Assembly: GCF_905220365.1 (NCBI RefSeq)
Contig: NC_061135.1
Coordinates: forward strand, 2,683,501-2,747,500
Source: Vanessa cardui
Taxonomy: Eukaryota; Arthropoda; Insecta; Lepidoptera; Nymphalidae
Direction of reading: 5' to 3'
DNA length: 64,000 bases
Shown here: one piece after another, positions 11,308-23,229 of the stretch
Position numbering within the stretch: the stretch's first letter is position 1
How the letters are laid out: every line of letters starts with the position of its first letter
Made by a program: the position numbers and the translations under genes
Notes under the pieces: generated by a model
Told to the model about the DNA's origin: nothing
Seen by the model: the letters and a program-made list of their open reading frames with translations, nothing else
Database searches by the model: none

Positions 11308-11527
11308 AAAGTAAAGTAACAGCAGTAAGTAAACAACACACTGTTCCAATGCGGGTTGGTAGAATGCACATGTTGCAGAATTTCGATGAAATTAGACACG
11401 TGTATGTTTCCTCACGATGTTTTCCTTTCACGAGCACGAGATGAATTATAAACAAAAATTAGGCACACATATATAGTGGTGCTTGCCTGGGTTTGGTTCT
11501 AACCACTGGGCCGTCCCGGCTTTTAAT
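11308..11527 (-). mobile_element. SINE-A1, internally deleted
   Basis: The tail on the plus strand is aaagtaaagtaacag and the head is ccgggacggcccagtggttag on the minus strand. About 60 bp near the tail are lost. Confidence 0.75.
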
Positions 11528-11887
11528 AAAAAATTTTTAGCTATTTATACTTGGCAATATTTATTATTCTTTTATACTTTATTAGATAAACGAACATAAA
11601 TTATTTAAACAAGGAACAACATAACATTGTTAAGGTCAATTTAATAAATTTGTGGAAACGTTTTGCGAGGATGATATTGCTTCAGGCGTATTAACAATGA
11701 GATTTAAACGGTAATTCCAGATTCAAGATGGCGTGTACAAATATCAAGAGTACTTATGGGTCTCGTCTAGAATAACTTATTACGTTGACTTATAATATTA
11801 TTTTGAAGAATTGAAAATTTCATTAGTGTTTTAAGGCTTTCGCGCATCTTGATGATAGTCTACGAACATATTTTACTACAGTACGTT

Positions 11888-12050
11888 GCGAAATCAAAAT
11901 CAAAATAAACTTTATTCAAGTAGGCTTTTACAAGCACTTTTGAATCGTCATTTTACAATTAAGTGAAGCTACCACCGGTAGCTTCCTTCAGTAGCTACTC
12001 TTTCTAAATATTAAAAAAAAAAATACAGTCATGCAAATGATGCATAATTG
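11888..12050 (-). mobile_element. LINE-J 3' fragment
   Basis: It has the full 3' tail (aaatcaaaatcaaaataaac) and ctttattcaagtaggc. An internal deletion removes the cggaaagtagattctacc segment. Confidence 0.75.
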
Positions 12051-12235
12051 TATCTGACTTACGCCTGGTTCCACATACTATCTTCTTCTTCTTAAACTTC
12101 TATCTTCTTAAAAGTAAATAGTAGTAATCTTTTATAGATAAGCATATCAATTAATTTCAATGGTACTCACCCAAGTATATACTTATGGAATTACAATTTT
12201 CAGTTAATATTCCCCTTTTCGAGCCAGTGAACCAT

Positions 12236-12522
12236 CTTGTGTGAGCCGAAATGGTTCACTAGAACACATAATAACCGATGATTACGGTTTCAAACCCAGG
12301 CAAGTACTACGAAATTTTCATGTCTTTCATCTGTGTTATAACTTACATCGTGCTTGGCGGTGAAGAAAAACATCGTGAGGAAACCTGCATGTGACTAATT
12401 TCAACGATAGTCTGCCACATGTGTTCCAACCCGCATTGGATCAGCGTGGTGGAGTATGTTCTAGAATCTTCTATTCCAAGGGAAAGGAGGCCTAAACCCA
12501 GCAGTAGGGAATTTACAGGCTG
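12236..12522 (+). mobile_element. SINE-A copy
   Basis: The head is mutated (gagccgaaatggttcactagaac). The middle is typical (gtgcttggcggtgaag, acatcgtgaggaaacctgc, cagcgtggtggagtatgtt) and it ends acaggctgttaa. Confidence 0.75.
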
Positions 12523-12931
12523 TTAAGAGTTATATGTTGTACAAAATGTCTTTGGTTAACAAGCTCTACTTTATATCCCATTTATTTCAATTATCTCCCA
12601 ATTATTTAATTAAAAATATATAATAAAATGCACCAGACTTTTGAAATTTGTGAGACAATCTGTTATTTCCAAACGTAAAAAAATAATTATATTTTATTAG
12701 TAGTCATTGTTGTTATTGTTCTGTGCTTTTATTTTGTTTGTTCAATCTATTTTTATATTTGAAAATAGAACGTGTGTTATTTTATTAAATTCCATTTATA
12801 GCATTTCATAAAACACGTACACAGATTGCAGAGCTCGGATAATTGATATGAAATTCTCGTCTTGTCAAGATTTCAGATTTATGACAGCAGAAAGTGCTTA
12901 TTTTATATAATAACAGTTTATTTAGTAACAA

Positions 12932-13178
12932 GACCAACTCCATGGTCGATTCATTGTACATCAGTTTTCATGAGGTGCTGGTAGTCCAGGGTTCGATTCT
13001 GGGCCGAGTCGATGTAGAGCATTTCATTCATTAGATTTCTATGTTGTCTAGGGACTGGGTGTTTGTGGTACCGTCATTACTTCTGATTTTCCATAACACA
13101 AGTGCTTTAGCTTTACTTACATTTGGATCAGAGTAATGTATGTCATGTTGGCCAATATTTATTTTATTTATATTTAGT
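12932..13178 (+). mobile_element. SINE-B copy
   Basis: Box B gggttcgattctgggccgag is clear. The rest follows the family to the attttatttatattt tail. Confidence 0.8.
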
Positions 13179-13236
13179 AGCACATGACTTACCATGTTAC
13201 TGACAGGAATATATATGTTTTATTTTCGATGAAGGA

Positions 13237-13270
13237 CGTTTTGAATAACTTCGGTAAGTTATTCAAAACG
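13237..13270. repeat. Perfect hairpin, 14-bp stem
   Basis: Arms cgttttgaataact and agttattcaaaacg surround a 6-nt loop (tcggta). It stands alone, with no surrounding repeat. Confidence 0.8.
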
Positions 13271-13462
13271 GCACAGTCAGCTGACGTGCACAAGCAATGT
13301 TGAAACCACCAATTATTTGTTGCCAAACAAGTTATTTACATTATGTCATTAATCGAATTGATTTCAATCGTAGGCTTCAATCAAGTCAATGGGATTCGAT
13401 TTGTGAAAGAATTTCGGTAATTTGGTTCCAACAGGCAAACGTACCATTTGATAGTGAATGTT

Positions 13463-13745
13463 CAAACTCACACTCAAATTCCTTTATTCAATACAGAAGG
13501 ATTACATTTACTCATTGATAGTCAAAATACACTGACCTGAGAAGAACCGGCGATAGAAATTCAGCGAGTCTCTTTTTGACAATTTAATGTCACCACTGTC
13601 GTGCGATAACGATTTTTAACCATTTCTTACCTCATACATGCCTCACCAACCTTGGGAACTAAGAAGGTATGTTCCTCGTGTTAGTAGTTACGTTAGAACA
13701 CAATAACACTGACCACCTAGCGGTAGAATAAGTGAATTGTACCAA
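13463..13745 (-). repeat. LINE 3' fragment followed by Repeat-D fragment
   Basis: 13463-13600 (tcctttattcaatacagaagg, gagaagaaccggcgatag) looks like the reverse of a LINE 3' end distinct from LINE-J. 13630-13745 carries reverse Repeat-D words (accaaccttgggaactaag, ggtagaataa). Confidence 0.45.
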
Positions 13746-14868
13746 TTATTACTTTCTTCTTCTCTACTCTAACTCTAGCAAATATTGAGTTAGTAATTTT
13801 ATTTATTTAGAGGTTTCATAAATATTTTAAATAAAACACTATACGAATAAGAACGAGGTTTCACTTCAGATCATTTAATTTCCAAACAAAACATCTTCGT
13901 CATTCAATTTCAATTGCATTAAACATTTAAAAAAACGTACACGAAACGGGGAACACGATATGACTCCCAAAAGACAGTCAATAAAAGGATCACCTGTCGC
14001 AATAAAATATCAATTTCCCGAACAAAACAAATGGTACATGTGTCATAAACAATTTCCCGTGAGATGTTAACGAAATTAATCAATCGTATCGAGGGAAATC
14101 AGCTGAATAATAACACAATGACATAAGGTTTGCTGTGAAATAGCTTCGTATCAAAATAAATAAAATATGTATACACTATCTTTGTAATAACTAGCGACCC
14201 ACCACGGCTTCCAATATCACAGATTTTTTCTTGTTTCTTTACTATATTGTCCATGTATGATTGACAAAAACCTTCCTCTCAAATCAATCTATATACTAAA
14301 AAAACAGCATTAAAATCTATTACGTAATTTTAAAGATTTAAGTATACATAAGGACAGACAGCGGTAAGCTACTTTGTTTGATAATATGTAAAGATATGTA
14401 TGTACCGTCAATCTGAACAGCAGGTGATTATGAAAACAATATTAATAGAAATATTTTTATTGAATTTTTAATCTTCTGTTGTAGATTTGTTACACACAAA
14501 CAAATTAAAAAGATAATTTGTTTTTATTTCGTTTTTGCCATTTCTTCTCGTTTGAACAACGCGGTTCACTTTACCCCCTACAAGTGAGAGGGTTTATGGG
14601 ACATACCCTACGCACGTGTAGTGCAGTTTCTCCATCTCTTCTGGTCACTGTATCAATTTCATGCTACCGTGACAAATTTATTCTGACCTAATCCAAACAA
14701 TACAACTGTTCCATGATCGGAAGGTGTACTGGCTGAATGTCATTCCGGTCACCGTCGGTACGTTTAGTATAATAGGCTTTTACTTAAAAGTCTAATAAAG
14801 CCAATTAGCTGCGACGTGAAATAATAAAATAGCATGGAATTAGTATTTCTTCATTTCCATATACGACA
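13746..14868. other. AT-rich DNA, nothing recognised
   Basis: A somewhat GC-richer patch at 14560-14780 could not be assigned to an exon or repeat. Confidence 0.45.
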
Positions 14869-14871
14869 CTT

Positions 14872-15170
14872 ACTTGGTGGTAAGGCTTTGTGCTAGCCCG
14901 TCTGGGTAGGTACCACCCACTCATCAGTTATTCTACCGCCAAACAACAGTACTCAGTATTGTTGTTTTCCGGTTTGAAGGGTGAGTGAGCCAGTGTAACT
15001 ACAGGCACAAGGGACATAATATCTTAGTTCCCAAGGTTGGTGGCGATTGACGATTTAAGGAATAGTTAATATTTCTTACAGCGTCATTGTCTAAGGGTAA
15101 TGGTGACCACTTACAATCAGGTGGCCCATATGCTCGTCCGTCAACCTATACCATAAAACAAAAATTGTAA
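14872..15170 (+). repeat. Repeat-D, near full length
   Basis: Complete set of landmarks: ttggtggtaaggctttgtgc, gggtaggtaccacccactca, ggtttgaagggtgagtg, cttagttcccaaggttgg and ccatatgctcgtccgtc, then cataaaacaaaa. There is no open frame. Confidence 0.85.
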
Positions 15171-15325
15171 TTTCATTGGTTTCTCTTAGCACAACATACA
15201 TACATACATTTATTACACATGCATAAATTTATTAACCAGTGTTAGCTTGTATTCTGTTTAACCAGTTTTTATTAAGTGTATTTTTTTATATTTGCAGGCT
15301 GTTATTGATTTTTTCTTTTTCACAA

Positions 15326-15500
15326 ACATCATCATCACTCACCCTCCTGCCTTTGTCCCAATTTATTTGGGGTCGGCGCAGCATGTCTTCTCTTTCCACA
15401 CTTCTCTGTCTGACGTCATCCCACAAGTAACATTCTTTCTAACCATATCGTCTTTCACACAATCCATCCATCGTTTCCTTGGTCGTTTTCTAACATTTTT
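15326..15500. repeat. Dispersed repeat with ATC-repeat edge
   Basis: It begins acatcatcatcactc, then has ttgtcccaatttatttgggg and tcggcgcagcatgtcttc. A short microsatellite joined to a fixed sequence is typical of a LINE 3' end read in reverse. The family was not determined. Confidence 0.4.
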
Positions 15501-15852
15501 TTTTCACAAACATAATGACTAATTTTACCACCTTACTATACATGAAACTCTATATATTCATAAAGAATATAAACTTAGGGAAGGAATGTGAAAAAGTTTG
15601 TGAAAATTTGATAAAGGAAAACTGAAATTCAATAAAGTCGGGAAGTTAAAATAATACCGTATCCACTCTCAAGTAACCGAACTCGAAACAAACTTTGAAT
15701 CACATTTTCAGAATACGAATTTAACTGTTAATACTATAAATCTGAATTTCATTAGAAGCTGTTACAAATAATTGTAGTTTGAAATTATTACCATAGATCT
15801 AAAAACATTTTTAAACATGACATATATATTATATCGGAGACACATCATTCTT

Positions 15853-16140
15853 GGAGCTGAGATCGCCCATCGGTTACAACGCGTGCATCTTAACCGATGA
15901 TTTCGGGTACCAATATATATATGTGCTAAATTTGTGTTTACAATCTCGTGCTCGGCGGTGAAGGAAATCAACGTGAGGAAAATTGCATGTGTCTTATTTC
16001 ATCGAAATTCTGCCATGTGCATTCAACTAACCCGAATAGGAACAGCGTGGTAGAATATGTTCCAAACCCTCTCCTTGATGGAAGAGGAGACCGTGGCCAG
16101 CCGTGGGTAATTTTCAGCCTGTTACTTTAATTTTTTTTTT
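15853..16140 (+). mobile_element. SINE-A1 copy
   Basis: The head is gagatcgcccatcggttac with box B lost, and the body is intact from ctcgtgctcggcggtgaagg. The A1 mark ccctctccttgatgg is present and the tail is gttactttaatttttt. Confidence 0.8.
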
Positions 16141-16204
16141 TACGACATAATTTTTATCGAAATCGTCGTCTATGTTATACAGTATTTTAATTAAAATATA
16201 ATCA

Positions 16205-16415
16205 ACAAATTAACACTTTGCCGAGTAACAACAACGAGCAGCAGGTTCAGGGCACCGATCTGACCTTTATAGGCAATCTTCTACACTTTTCTAGATTCCA
16301 ACTCGATCTGTCTCCTTTTCCAATCAAACAAAATGTGTACGTCAACTGTCTCAATCTCTGTCAACCAGATGGCACATCGACCCCGCTCGAGGCAAATGCT
16401 TCGCTCTGATTGGTC
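16205..16415. other. Unassigned GC-richer island
   Basis: It is clearly richer in G+C than its surroundings, with an inverted CCAAT (ctctgattggtc) at the right end. A 63-codon plus frame and a roughly 40-codon minus frame cross it, but neither has good splice sites or a recognisable domain. It may be an old repeat or a regulatory element. Confidence 0.3.
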
Positions 16416-16419
16416 GTTA

Positions 16420-17458
16420 CAAAAAATAGAATATAAATAACTTTTAAAAAATAATATGGTTTATAACTTTAAAGAAAAATGTAACAAATCAAATATAATT
16501 AATAATTAATGTAAACAAATAGTATTATGTGTTATTGACTCATATCTTCTTCATGATATATGAAATACTTTAAATAATGTCATTTCTAATAATTTAAAGT
16601 CTGTGATTTAATTTGCTACAGTTTTGATTTGAGCTGAAATAGGAAAAAAATATAATATTATTATTTACTTTGACTAAAAAGACAATGATCGTAAACATTT
16701 AATGAATTTTTACATTTACCCTTACTACACCACAATTCAATTTGAAAATCGATATCCTAAAATCTCAAAGCGAGACACTACAACGTTTCGATAGGACATG
16801 CAGCAGCTTTTAGCGGATTTTCGTTTTCTTTTAAATTGAACATGACTACATGAACGTTTTCACAAAATTGAGCCAGTGATAATCAACCTTTTAAAAAGAT
16901 TTTATCGTCGAAAACATTTTTGAATTTTGTTTTTTTTTTTGTATTTAATCTTGTAAAAAACAAAATAGTGATGAATGTAAGATATGATCTTCGATATTTT
17001 TAATTAAAAAATGCAATCACACTAAATAATGTGAAAGAAAATTCTCAGTTACAAAGACGTTCTATTCTGTCAGTTTAAAAGTATTAAATGAAGATGTCTC
17101 GTTGAAAACCTCGAGAAAAAATATTTCATTAATTTTTCACGTCTCCACAGGATTTTTTTATACGTCAAAAAATGTATTCTCTGTAGAAAATAATTTATAA
17201 ACTTAACACGTGGCTCAGTAGCCACGTATCAGTATATATCAGTATATAGGCGGTGTATTCGCGCGTTAAGCCCCCAAGGACTTGTATATTCTTATTCAAA
17301 ATACGTGTTTTATCTACCATCATTTCTAATTCAGGGGTCGTGTGACGTCGCATGATCTAAGGAATATTTTAAATTGAACATAAATTCACCGAAATATTAC
17401 ATAATGTGAACCGTTATGTTATTTTCTATCGAGAAATATTATAGCTGAATATTATTTA
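16420..17458. other. AT-rich DNA, nothing recognised
   Basis: Only a small 8-bp hairpin (acgtggct/agccacgt, 17208-17227) was seen. Confidence 0.45.
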
Positions 17459-17461
17459 GAG

Positions 17462-17752
17462 ACAAGCTGTGCCTGCGACCTTGTACGCGTTTGAATTTAA
17501 TAAAAAATATAGATTATTTTAGCCTAAGTTACTCCTTATTAAATCAGTTATCTGCCAGTGAAAGTCGGACCAGTGCCCGTCAAAATCGGACTAGCCGTTC
17601 CACAGATTAGCCGGAATAAATAGACAGATATACAAAATTGTAAAAAAAAATATTTTGGTATGTGTATCGTGCATACATATACATGGAGTAAAAAAGGGCT
17701 ATTTTAATATTACAAACAGACACTCCAATTTTATTATTTGTATAGATTATGG
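17462..17752 (-). mobile_element. HEL-1 copy
   Basis: On the plus strand it starts acaagctgtgcctgcgacc and includes gtccgattttgacggg in reverse and the ttccggctaatctgtgg box. It ends caattttattatttgtatag. Its order and orientation match the copy at 10138-10365. Confidence 0.6.
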
Positions 17753-17754
17753 TA

Positions 17755-18715
17755 ACATAGAGTTATGCAACAATAGCTGGCATTAATTTATCAAACAATA
17801 TTGAAAACCTAGAATAGGTAGTCTGTATTATGCTTATAAACAGTTTTCTAAAATTAAATTAGAAAAATCACAAGCACGATAGTAAATCTCTTATTTGAGA
17901 TAAGAAATATACGTGATTGTCTTTGAACATTTGTCTTTCTAGATTTTTAAAATGTTTTGCACCCCTGACTTCAAGATGGCCGCTCGGAGTTGTCACCAAC
18001 ATGCGCTCTTCTCGTTTATATCATAGATAATGACAGTTTCAAAGCCCGGTGTCTTTAAGATTATTTTTCAAGACATTCCTATTATCTTCACCTTTTCGAC
18101 GACTATTTGGCTCTCAAAGGAACTCTTACTTAAATCAAGATTTATTTCGACTCGGTCGCAGACAATAAGTAAAAAGGTTTACTATAACTGAAATAAATGC
18201 TAGTTTCTCAAGTTTAACGATGTGACTATTAAAATGTGAATGTTTTATAGATATGTTTTTGTAAATTAATGTGTTACTATATGAATGACAATAATCGGAC
18301 ACTTTTAATGTTATTAATTCTTATGTTAATTAATGACTTGACTATTTTGTATTATATACATATTTTATATATTAGTAGCGTAAGCCTATTTTGCTCCCAA
18401 TGATTTTAAGAGTATATGCACGCAGAAAATCGGTTATGGTCTTATTTGAAATAGCTCTAGTCATGTGCAGAAAATAAAGAGGATTCTTGATTGTATTTTA
18501 CTAATTTTATGCGATTTAAAAAATTACTGGCCGCCTAGAGAGCCTACGGTTGTATAAAAGAAAAACGTAAACAAAATTAAAGAAAATTGATATCGACAAA
18601 GTCCATTTCTTTTTAATTTTCGTGGGGGATCCAATAATACATAAATAATAGCGAAGGATGGCCTTCAAACCGTCATATAGTCGTAAATATGTTACAGTCA
18701 GCAAATTCACTGTTA
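17755..18715. other. AT-rich DNA, nothing recognised
   Basis: A GC-richer patch at 17950-18010 contains caagatggccgctcgg, similar to a YY1/Pho-type site. There is no other support for a regulatory element. Confidence 0.35.
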
Positions 18716-19300
18716 AAAATCAAAAATCAAAATCAAAATAAACTTTATTCAAGTAGGCTTTTATAAGCACTTTTGAATCGTCATTTTACAATTAAGTGAA
18801 GCTACCACCGGTTCGGAAAGTAGATTCTACCGAGAAGAACCGGCAAGAAACTCAGTAGTTACTCTTTTTTAACATTTAAAAAATACAGCGTCATGTTAAT
18901 TAAATACAATTATTTCAATTAATGTATCCTGCTTGGAAGTCAACAGGTATTAACTCCACGCTTTTTTATCATCTACAAAATCTTGTATCGAATAGTATGC
19001 TTTTTCTACCAATGTATTTTTAACAAACGATTTGAATTTACTAAACGGCAAAGTTAAAAATTTCTGCGGAATTTTATTATAGAAACGTATACCTTGCCCC
19101 AAGAAGGATCCATTGACTTTGCGGAGTCGGAAACTTGGCGTTATAAGTTTATCCTTACTTCTAGTGCATATACAATGATTATCACTGATTTTATCAAAGT
19201 GATCAATGTTACTGTGAATATACATGATATTGTTGTAAATATATTGCGACGTTACTTAAACAATTCTCGTAGTACCAGCAATAATACAGTAGATATCTAA
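18716..19300 (-). mobile_element. LINE-J, best-preserved 3' end
   Basis: The minus-strand element ends with a repeated tail seen here as aaatcaaaaatcaaaatc. It contains the 3' untranslated part and about 100 codons of the reverse transcriptase C-terminus (see 18950-19225). It is the reference copy for the other LINE-J fragments. The 5' limit is vague because the sequence decays past 19230. Confidence 0.8.
18950..19225 (-). pseudogene. LINE-J reverse transcriptase C-terminal fragment
   Basis: A 91-codon open stretch includes IRFYNKIPQKF, LPFSKFKSFVK and KAYYSIQDFVDDKKAW. This is the ending seen in many jockey/CR1-type non-LTR reverse transcriptases of insects (from knowledge of the family). 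It lies downstream of the catalytic domain, so no RT motif A-C is present, and the fragment cannot be active. The initial methionine is fortuitous. The stop is followed by the LINE 3' untranslated sequence toward lower coordinates. Confidence 0.75.
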
Positions 19301-19539
19301 CGTCAGAAATAAAATAATGAACAAAACCTAGATAAAAGCAGGACCTATGCCTTGAGGTGCTTTTTTAAGGAAATCATACACAAAAATGCCAAACCAAATT
19401 TACCATCCTGATTCTAGAGCCACTACTGAAAAAGTCTTAAAGAAAAATCTTCATAACTTTCATCGAATCAATTCAGCTTTTGATTCCAGAATCGCTTGCG
19501 CTACGGTCTTATAATCTACATTTCTTTTTTACATGTTAC

Positions 19540-19828
19540 ATTACTACTCTGTAAATTTCCCACTGCGAAGCTAAAGCCTCATCTCCATTTAAGGTGAAGG
19601 TTTGGAGCACACTCCACCACCACCGTTGCCGGATTCACATGTGGCCGAATTTCATTTAAATTAGACACTCCAGGTTTCCTCACGATGTTTTCCTTCACCG
19701 CCGAGCACGAGATGATTTACAAACACAAGTTAAGTACATAAAAATTCAGTAGTACTTGCCTGGATATGAACTCGCAATCATCGGTTAAAATGCATGCGTT
19801 CTAACCACTGTGCCATAGCGGCTCATAT
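19540..19828 (-). mobile_element. SINE-A copy
   Basis: The tail is at the left (ctgtaaatttcccactgc) and the head is at the right (tctaaccactgtgccatagc). The middle contains ccgagcacgagatg. Confidence 0.8.
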
Positions 19829-19994
19829 AATCTATTCACTTGATAAACAAGGCATTCACTAACATGTGCACTTTACGAAATTAGTATTCCAACACTCACT
19901 ATTATCGTCGAACGCTTTTATCTCAAATCTTATTTTTGTGATTACTCCTTCTATGAATAACAAATAAGTCGCTTTCTGAATTTTAAAACCAACA

Positions 19995-20115
19995 TTTAAC
20001 TATCCCATCGGGGTTGAAATGGGGTGGTCTTGTAAATCTGTTCGGTCGCATTTTGGTAAGCGAGCTCTTGGCACAACTTGAAAAGTGACCTGGTTACATA
20101 CGAATGTCGTACTTT
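19995..20115. other. Unassigned GC-richer patch
   Basis: From ctatcccatcggggttgaa to acgaatgtcgtac. A minus-strand frame of about 38 codons is open here and ends in a stop, but no domain is recognisable and the possible acceptor is weak. It is left unassigned. Confidence 0.25.
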
Positions 20116-20119
20116 AGGT

Positions 20120-20775
20120 AATAAATTCTTGACTAAACCTGTGATCAGTGGCGAAAAGATTATTTGTTAACAGTATTGTATATATAATATTCCATATTAA
20201 ATTATAGAAAAAGTAAAAGGTAAGGTAAACTATTACAGGTATAAATTCGTGTGAATTTTAAAAATTAAATTGAATATTGAATCTATATTTAAGAATGAAA
20301 ATTTGTGTCATATCTATCATCCAGTATTGAAGCAGAGTGTTGGAAAAAGCTTAAAAGCTATTTTCAAAAACGAAAGAGAACCGTACTATTTACTATATTT
20401 TTCGACAGAACCAAATAAATTAAAAATATTTCATTTTTGTAAAACATAAATAAATCATAGCCATAATATGTAGATATGAACATAACAAACACAATATTTT
20501 ATTTTATAAATAAATAATTATAACTACAAAGGAGAATGAGTAATTAATTATACGTAATCTATTATTTTATATAATAACTATCATGTTACTAAAAAGCTGA
20601 GTATATTTTATTCTCCAAAATGGATATTGCTGTAAGCACTGGCCTTGAAGTGTTAACCGTGGCATTAAGATTCTTTGACTTTTATGGATTGCGTTGTTTG
20701 TGATTGATATACCCAGTACAGGAGTTTAAATCGTACTTGCTGTGCTTTTATAAATTTTATTATTTATCAATCATC
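20120..20775. other. AT-rich DNA, nothing recognised
   Basis: No exon or repeat family identified. Confidence 0.5.
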
Positions 20776-20778
20776 AAC

Positions 20779-20958
20779 CTATACTTATATCATAAATGTG
20801 AAAGTAGCTCTGTCTGTCTATTGCTCTTTCAAAACCAAACCAATGAGAAATTTGATGAAATTTGGTAAGAAACAAACTTGAACTCTAAGAAAGAGCATAG
20901 GGTACCTTTATTGCTAACTCATGACAAAACGCGAGCGAAGTCGCGGGCGACAACTAGT
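20779..20958 (+). mobile_element. HEL-3, short non-autonomous Helitron
   Basis: It starts ctatacttatatcataaatg. It ends with a GC hairpin-like segment (gcgagcgaagtcgcgggcg) followed by acaactagt, so the CTAGT end is intact. The next base is A, as expected for AT-target Helitron insertion. At about 180 bp it has no coding sequence. Confidence 0.65.
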
Positions 20959-20974
20959 ATCTAATAATTATCAA

Positions 20975-21285
20975 ACAACAACAACAACAACAACAACAGC
21001 CTGTAAATACCCACTGCTGGGCTAAAGGCCTCCTCTCCTTTTTTGAGGAGAAGGTATGGAACATATTCCACCACGCTGTTCCAATGCGGGTTGTCGGAAT
21101 ACACATGTGGCAGAATTTCTATGAAATTTGTCACATGCAGGTTTCCTCACGATGTTTTCCTTCACCGCTGAGCACGAGATGAATTATAAAGACAAATTAG
21201 GCACATTAATCAGCGGTGCTTGCTTGGGTTTGAACCCGCAATCATCGGTTAAGATGCACGCGTTCTAACCATCTCGACTCCTCAA
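20975..21285 (-). mobile_element. SINE-A2 with AAC-repeat tail
   Basis: The tail (AAC)n spans about 20975-20998 and the body is near complete. The A2 mark gaggagaaggt replaces the A1 attaaggagagg. The head (gcacgcgttctaacc) is at the right. Box B gggtttgaacccgc is intact. Confidence 0.85.
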
Positions 21286-21697
21286 TCATCAATTATCAAA
21301 ATACAATACAAATTAATGTACGTATTGAAAATAATCACTAGTTACTTGAACGTTGACGGAACAAAAGTAACATGCATACCAGTATGTCGTTAAATAATAA
21401 TCTGTATGTTATCGTCATTTCGGGAACAAGTTTAAAATTCAACGGGAGTAGAATCGAGTCTGTGTTATCCTCTTAGAATAACGATGACTCCGAGCGGCAC
21501 TACGTCTTATTTTTATGTCTTTCTTGTTACAGAATTAGGATTTAATATTTTACACGCTCTTCATATAAGCTTCATACATTTCAAGGAAATATTTTATTAT
21601 GAAAGATTTTCCTATAACCAAACTTAACTCAAATAACGATAGGAAATGATTACCAATGTTATTAAAATGTATTGCTGTGCGTTTATTTACTTCCTTT

Positions 21698-21998
21698 ATA
21701 ACAACAACAACAGCCTGTAAATTTCCCACTGCTGGTCTTATGCCTTCTCTCGCTTTGAGAAGGTTTGGAAAATATGCCACCACGCTGTTGCAATGCGGGC
21801 TGGTAAAATACACATGTGGCAGAATTTCTAAGAAATTAGACACATGCAGTTTCCTCACGATGTTTTCCTTCACCGCCGAGCACGATATAAATTATAAATA
21901 CAAGTGAAGCACATGTATATTCAGTGGTGCTTGCCTTGGTTTAAATCCGCAATTATCGGTTAAGATGCACGCGTTCTAACCACTGGACCCTTTTGCCT
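21698..21998 (-). mobile_element. SINE-A2 with AAC-repeat tail
   Basis: Tail aacaacaacaacagcctg; A2 mark ctttgagaagg; head at the right with tctaaccactgg. Substitutions are scattered. Confidence 0.85.
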
Positions 21999-22024
21999 CA
22001 ACTTCCTTTATAATAGATGAGCTT

Positions 22025-22268
22025 TTTTTGTTTTTTTTTTTTTTTTTTTACTTCACATACATTACTCTGATCCCAATGTAAGTAGCTGAAGCACTTGTGT
22101 TATGGAAATCAGAAGTAACGACGGTACCACAAACACCCAGACCCAAGACAACATAGAAAACTAATGGTAATCTACATCGACTCGGCCGGGAATCGAACCC
22201 GGGACCTCAGAGTGGCGTACCCATGAAAACCGGTGTACACACCACTCGACCATGGAGGTCGTCAAAGC
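22025..22268 (-). mobile_element. SINE-B, well preserved
   Basis: The poly-T edge is the A-tail in reverse. Box B reads gggaatcgaacccggga on the plus strand, and the head ends accatggaggtcgtc. It is close to the copies at 23745 and 57640. Confidence 0.85.
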
Positions 22269-22415
22269 ACTTTACAATTATCTAGTGTTTCCTAGTAACT
22301 AGGAAAATGTCCGTTCCCATTAAATACAACAGTAGTTAAAGTTGATAATTGCTATTGGAAACTAGGCAGAGCATTCCGACATGAACGCCTGCACACTAGT
22401 AATCAATTACGAGAG

Positions 22416-22785
22416 GCTTTTTAGGGTTCCGTAATCTACTAGGAACCCTAATAGTTTCGTCATGTCTGTCCGTCTGTCTGTCCTGGCTTGTTCTCCGCCG
22501 TTTCTGCACAGACTGCCATGAAAATTGGTGGAGAGATTTATATTGGTAATCCAAAAATTGATTTTTAAATTATCGAAAATAAATATTTTTAATCATCGAC
22601 AAATAATTATTTTTTAGCAGCGGTGCAGTTACCCTAACTAAATGGTAATGTATGAAAAAAACTACCTACAAACTATGAAAATAAGTAGGAATGTTACATA
22701 CATACAGAAGTGGGTCAGGGTAGAAATAGAGATTGCTAAATTTCCGTCTTATGGCCCATGTAATGGCTACGGAACCCTTTCATGT
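22416..22785. mobile_element. Repeat-F copy with inverted ends
   Basis: The 11-bp agggttccgta (22423-22433) is mirrored by tacggaaccct (22768-22778). The interior includes tgtctgtccgtctgtctgtc and a long AT-rich middle. Similar sequences are common in Lepidoptera. It has no transposase, so if it is a DNA element it is non-autonomous. Confidence 0.5.
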
Positions 22786-23109
22786 GCGTGTTCAATACGT
22801 TCTTGGCCAGTTTACTATTTACATACTATTTTTAATGACAAAGTAGGTTAAGTGACAAATGGATCACATAATAGTAGGTGGTGGTATTGGCCTTGTGCCT
22901 GCAAGTATAGTCAGACTATCTACATTTCGTAGATACACTTAGAAATTAAGAAAAAAATACCCCTTAGGCTGTTTTAGATCTGACAAAGCAAAGTTTTTAT
23001 TGAAATGAAATCTAAAATATAAAAGATCAATTTGACTTTGAAATCTTAAGAGCCAATACATTCGTAAAAATAACAGCATAATGCGATCGTATAGAAGCAT
23101 ATATATTCA

Positions 23110-23225
23110 ACTCTTTTATTTGGTAGGGTAGGACTTTTTTTGCAAGCCTGATATAAAATCTTTGTTCCCAAATTTGGTGTCACACAAGAGATGGTTACTA
23201 TTTATTTTATACGTATTATACATAT
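23110..23225 (+). repeat. Repeat-D, internally deleted
   Basis: tttggtagggtagg and gcaagcctg are followed directly by aatctttgttcccaaattt. The middle of the family is missing. Confidence 0.4.
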
Positions 23226-23229
23226 GTAT

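Noticed and set aside
17970..17990. YY1/Pho-type site caagatggccgc as a Polycomb element
   Set aside because: A single short motif without clustering or partner motifs is expected by chance in 64 kb.
21550..21873. 107-codon minus-strand frame
   Set aside because: It mostly covers a SINE-A2 copy, whose sequence gives similar frames at many sites (also 1626-1892, 2495-2683, 35167-35349).
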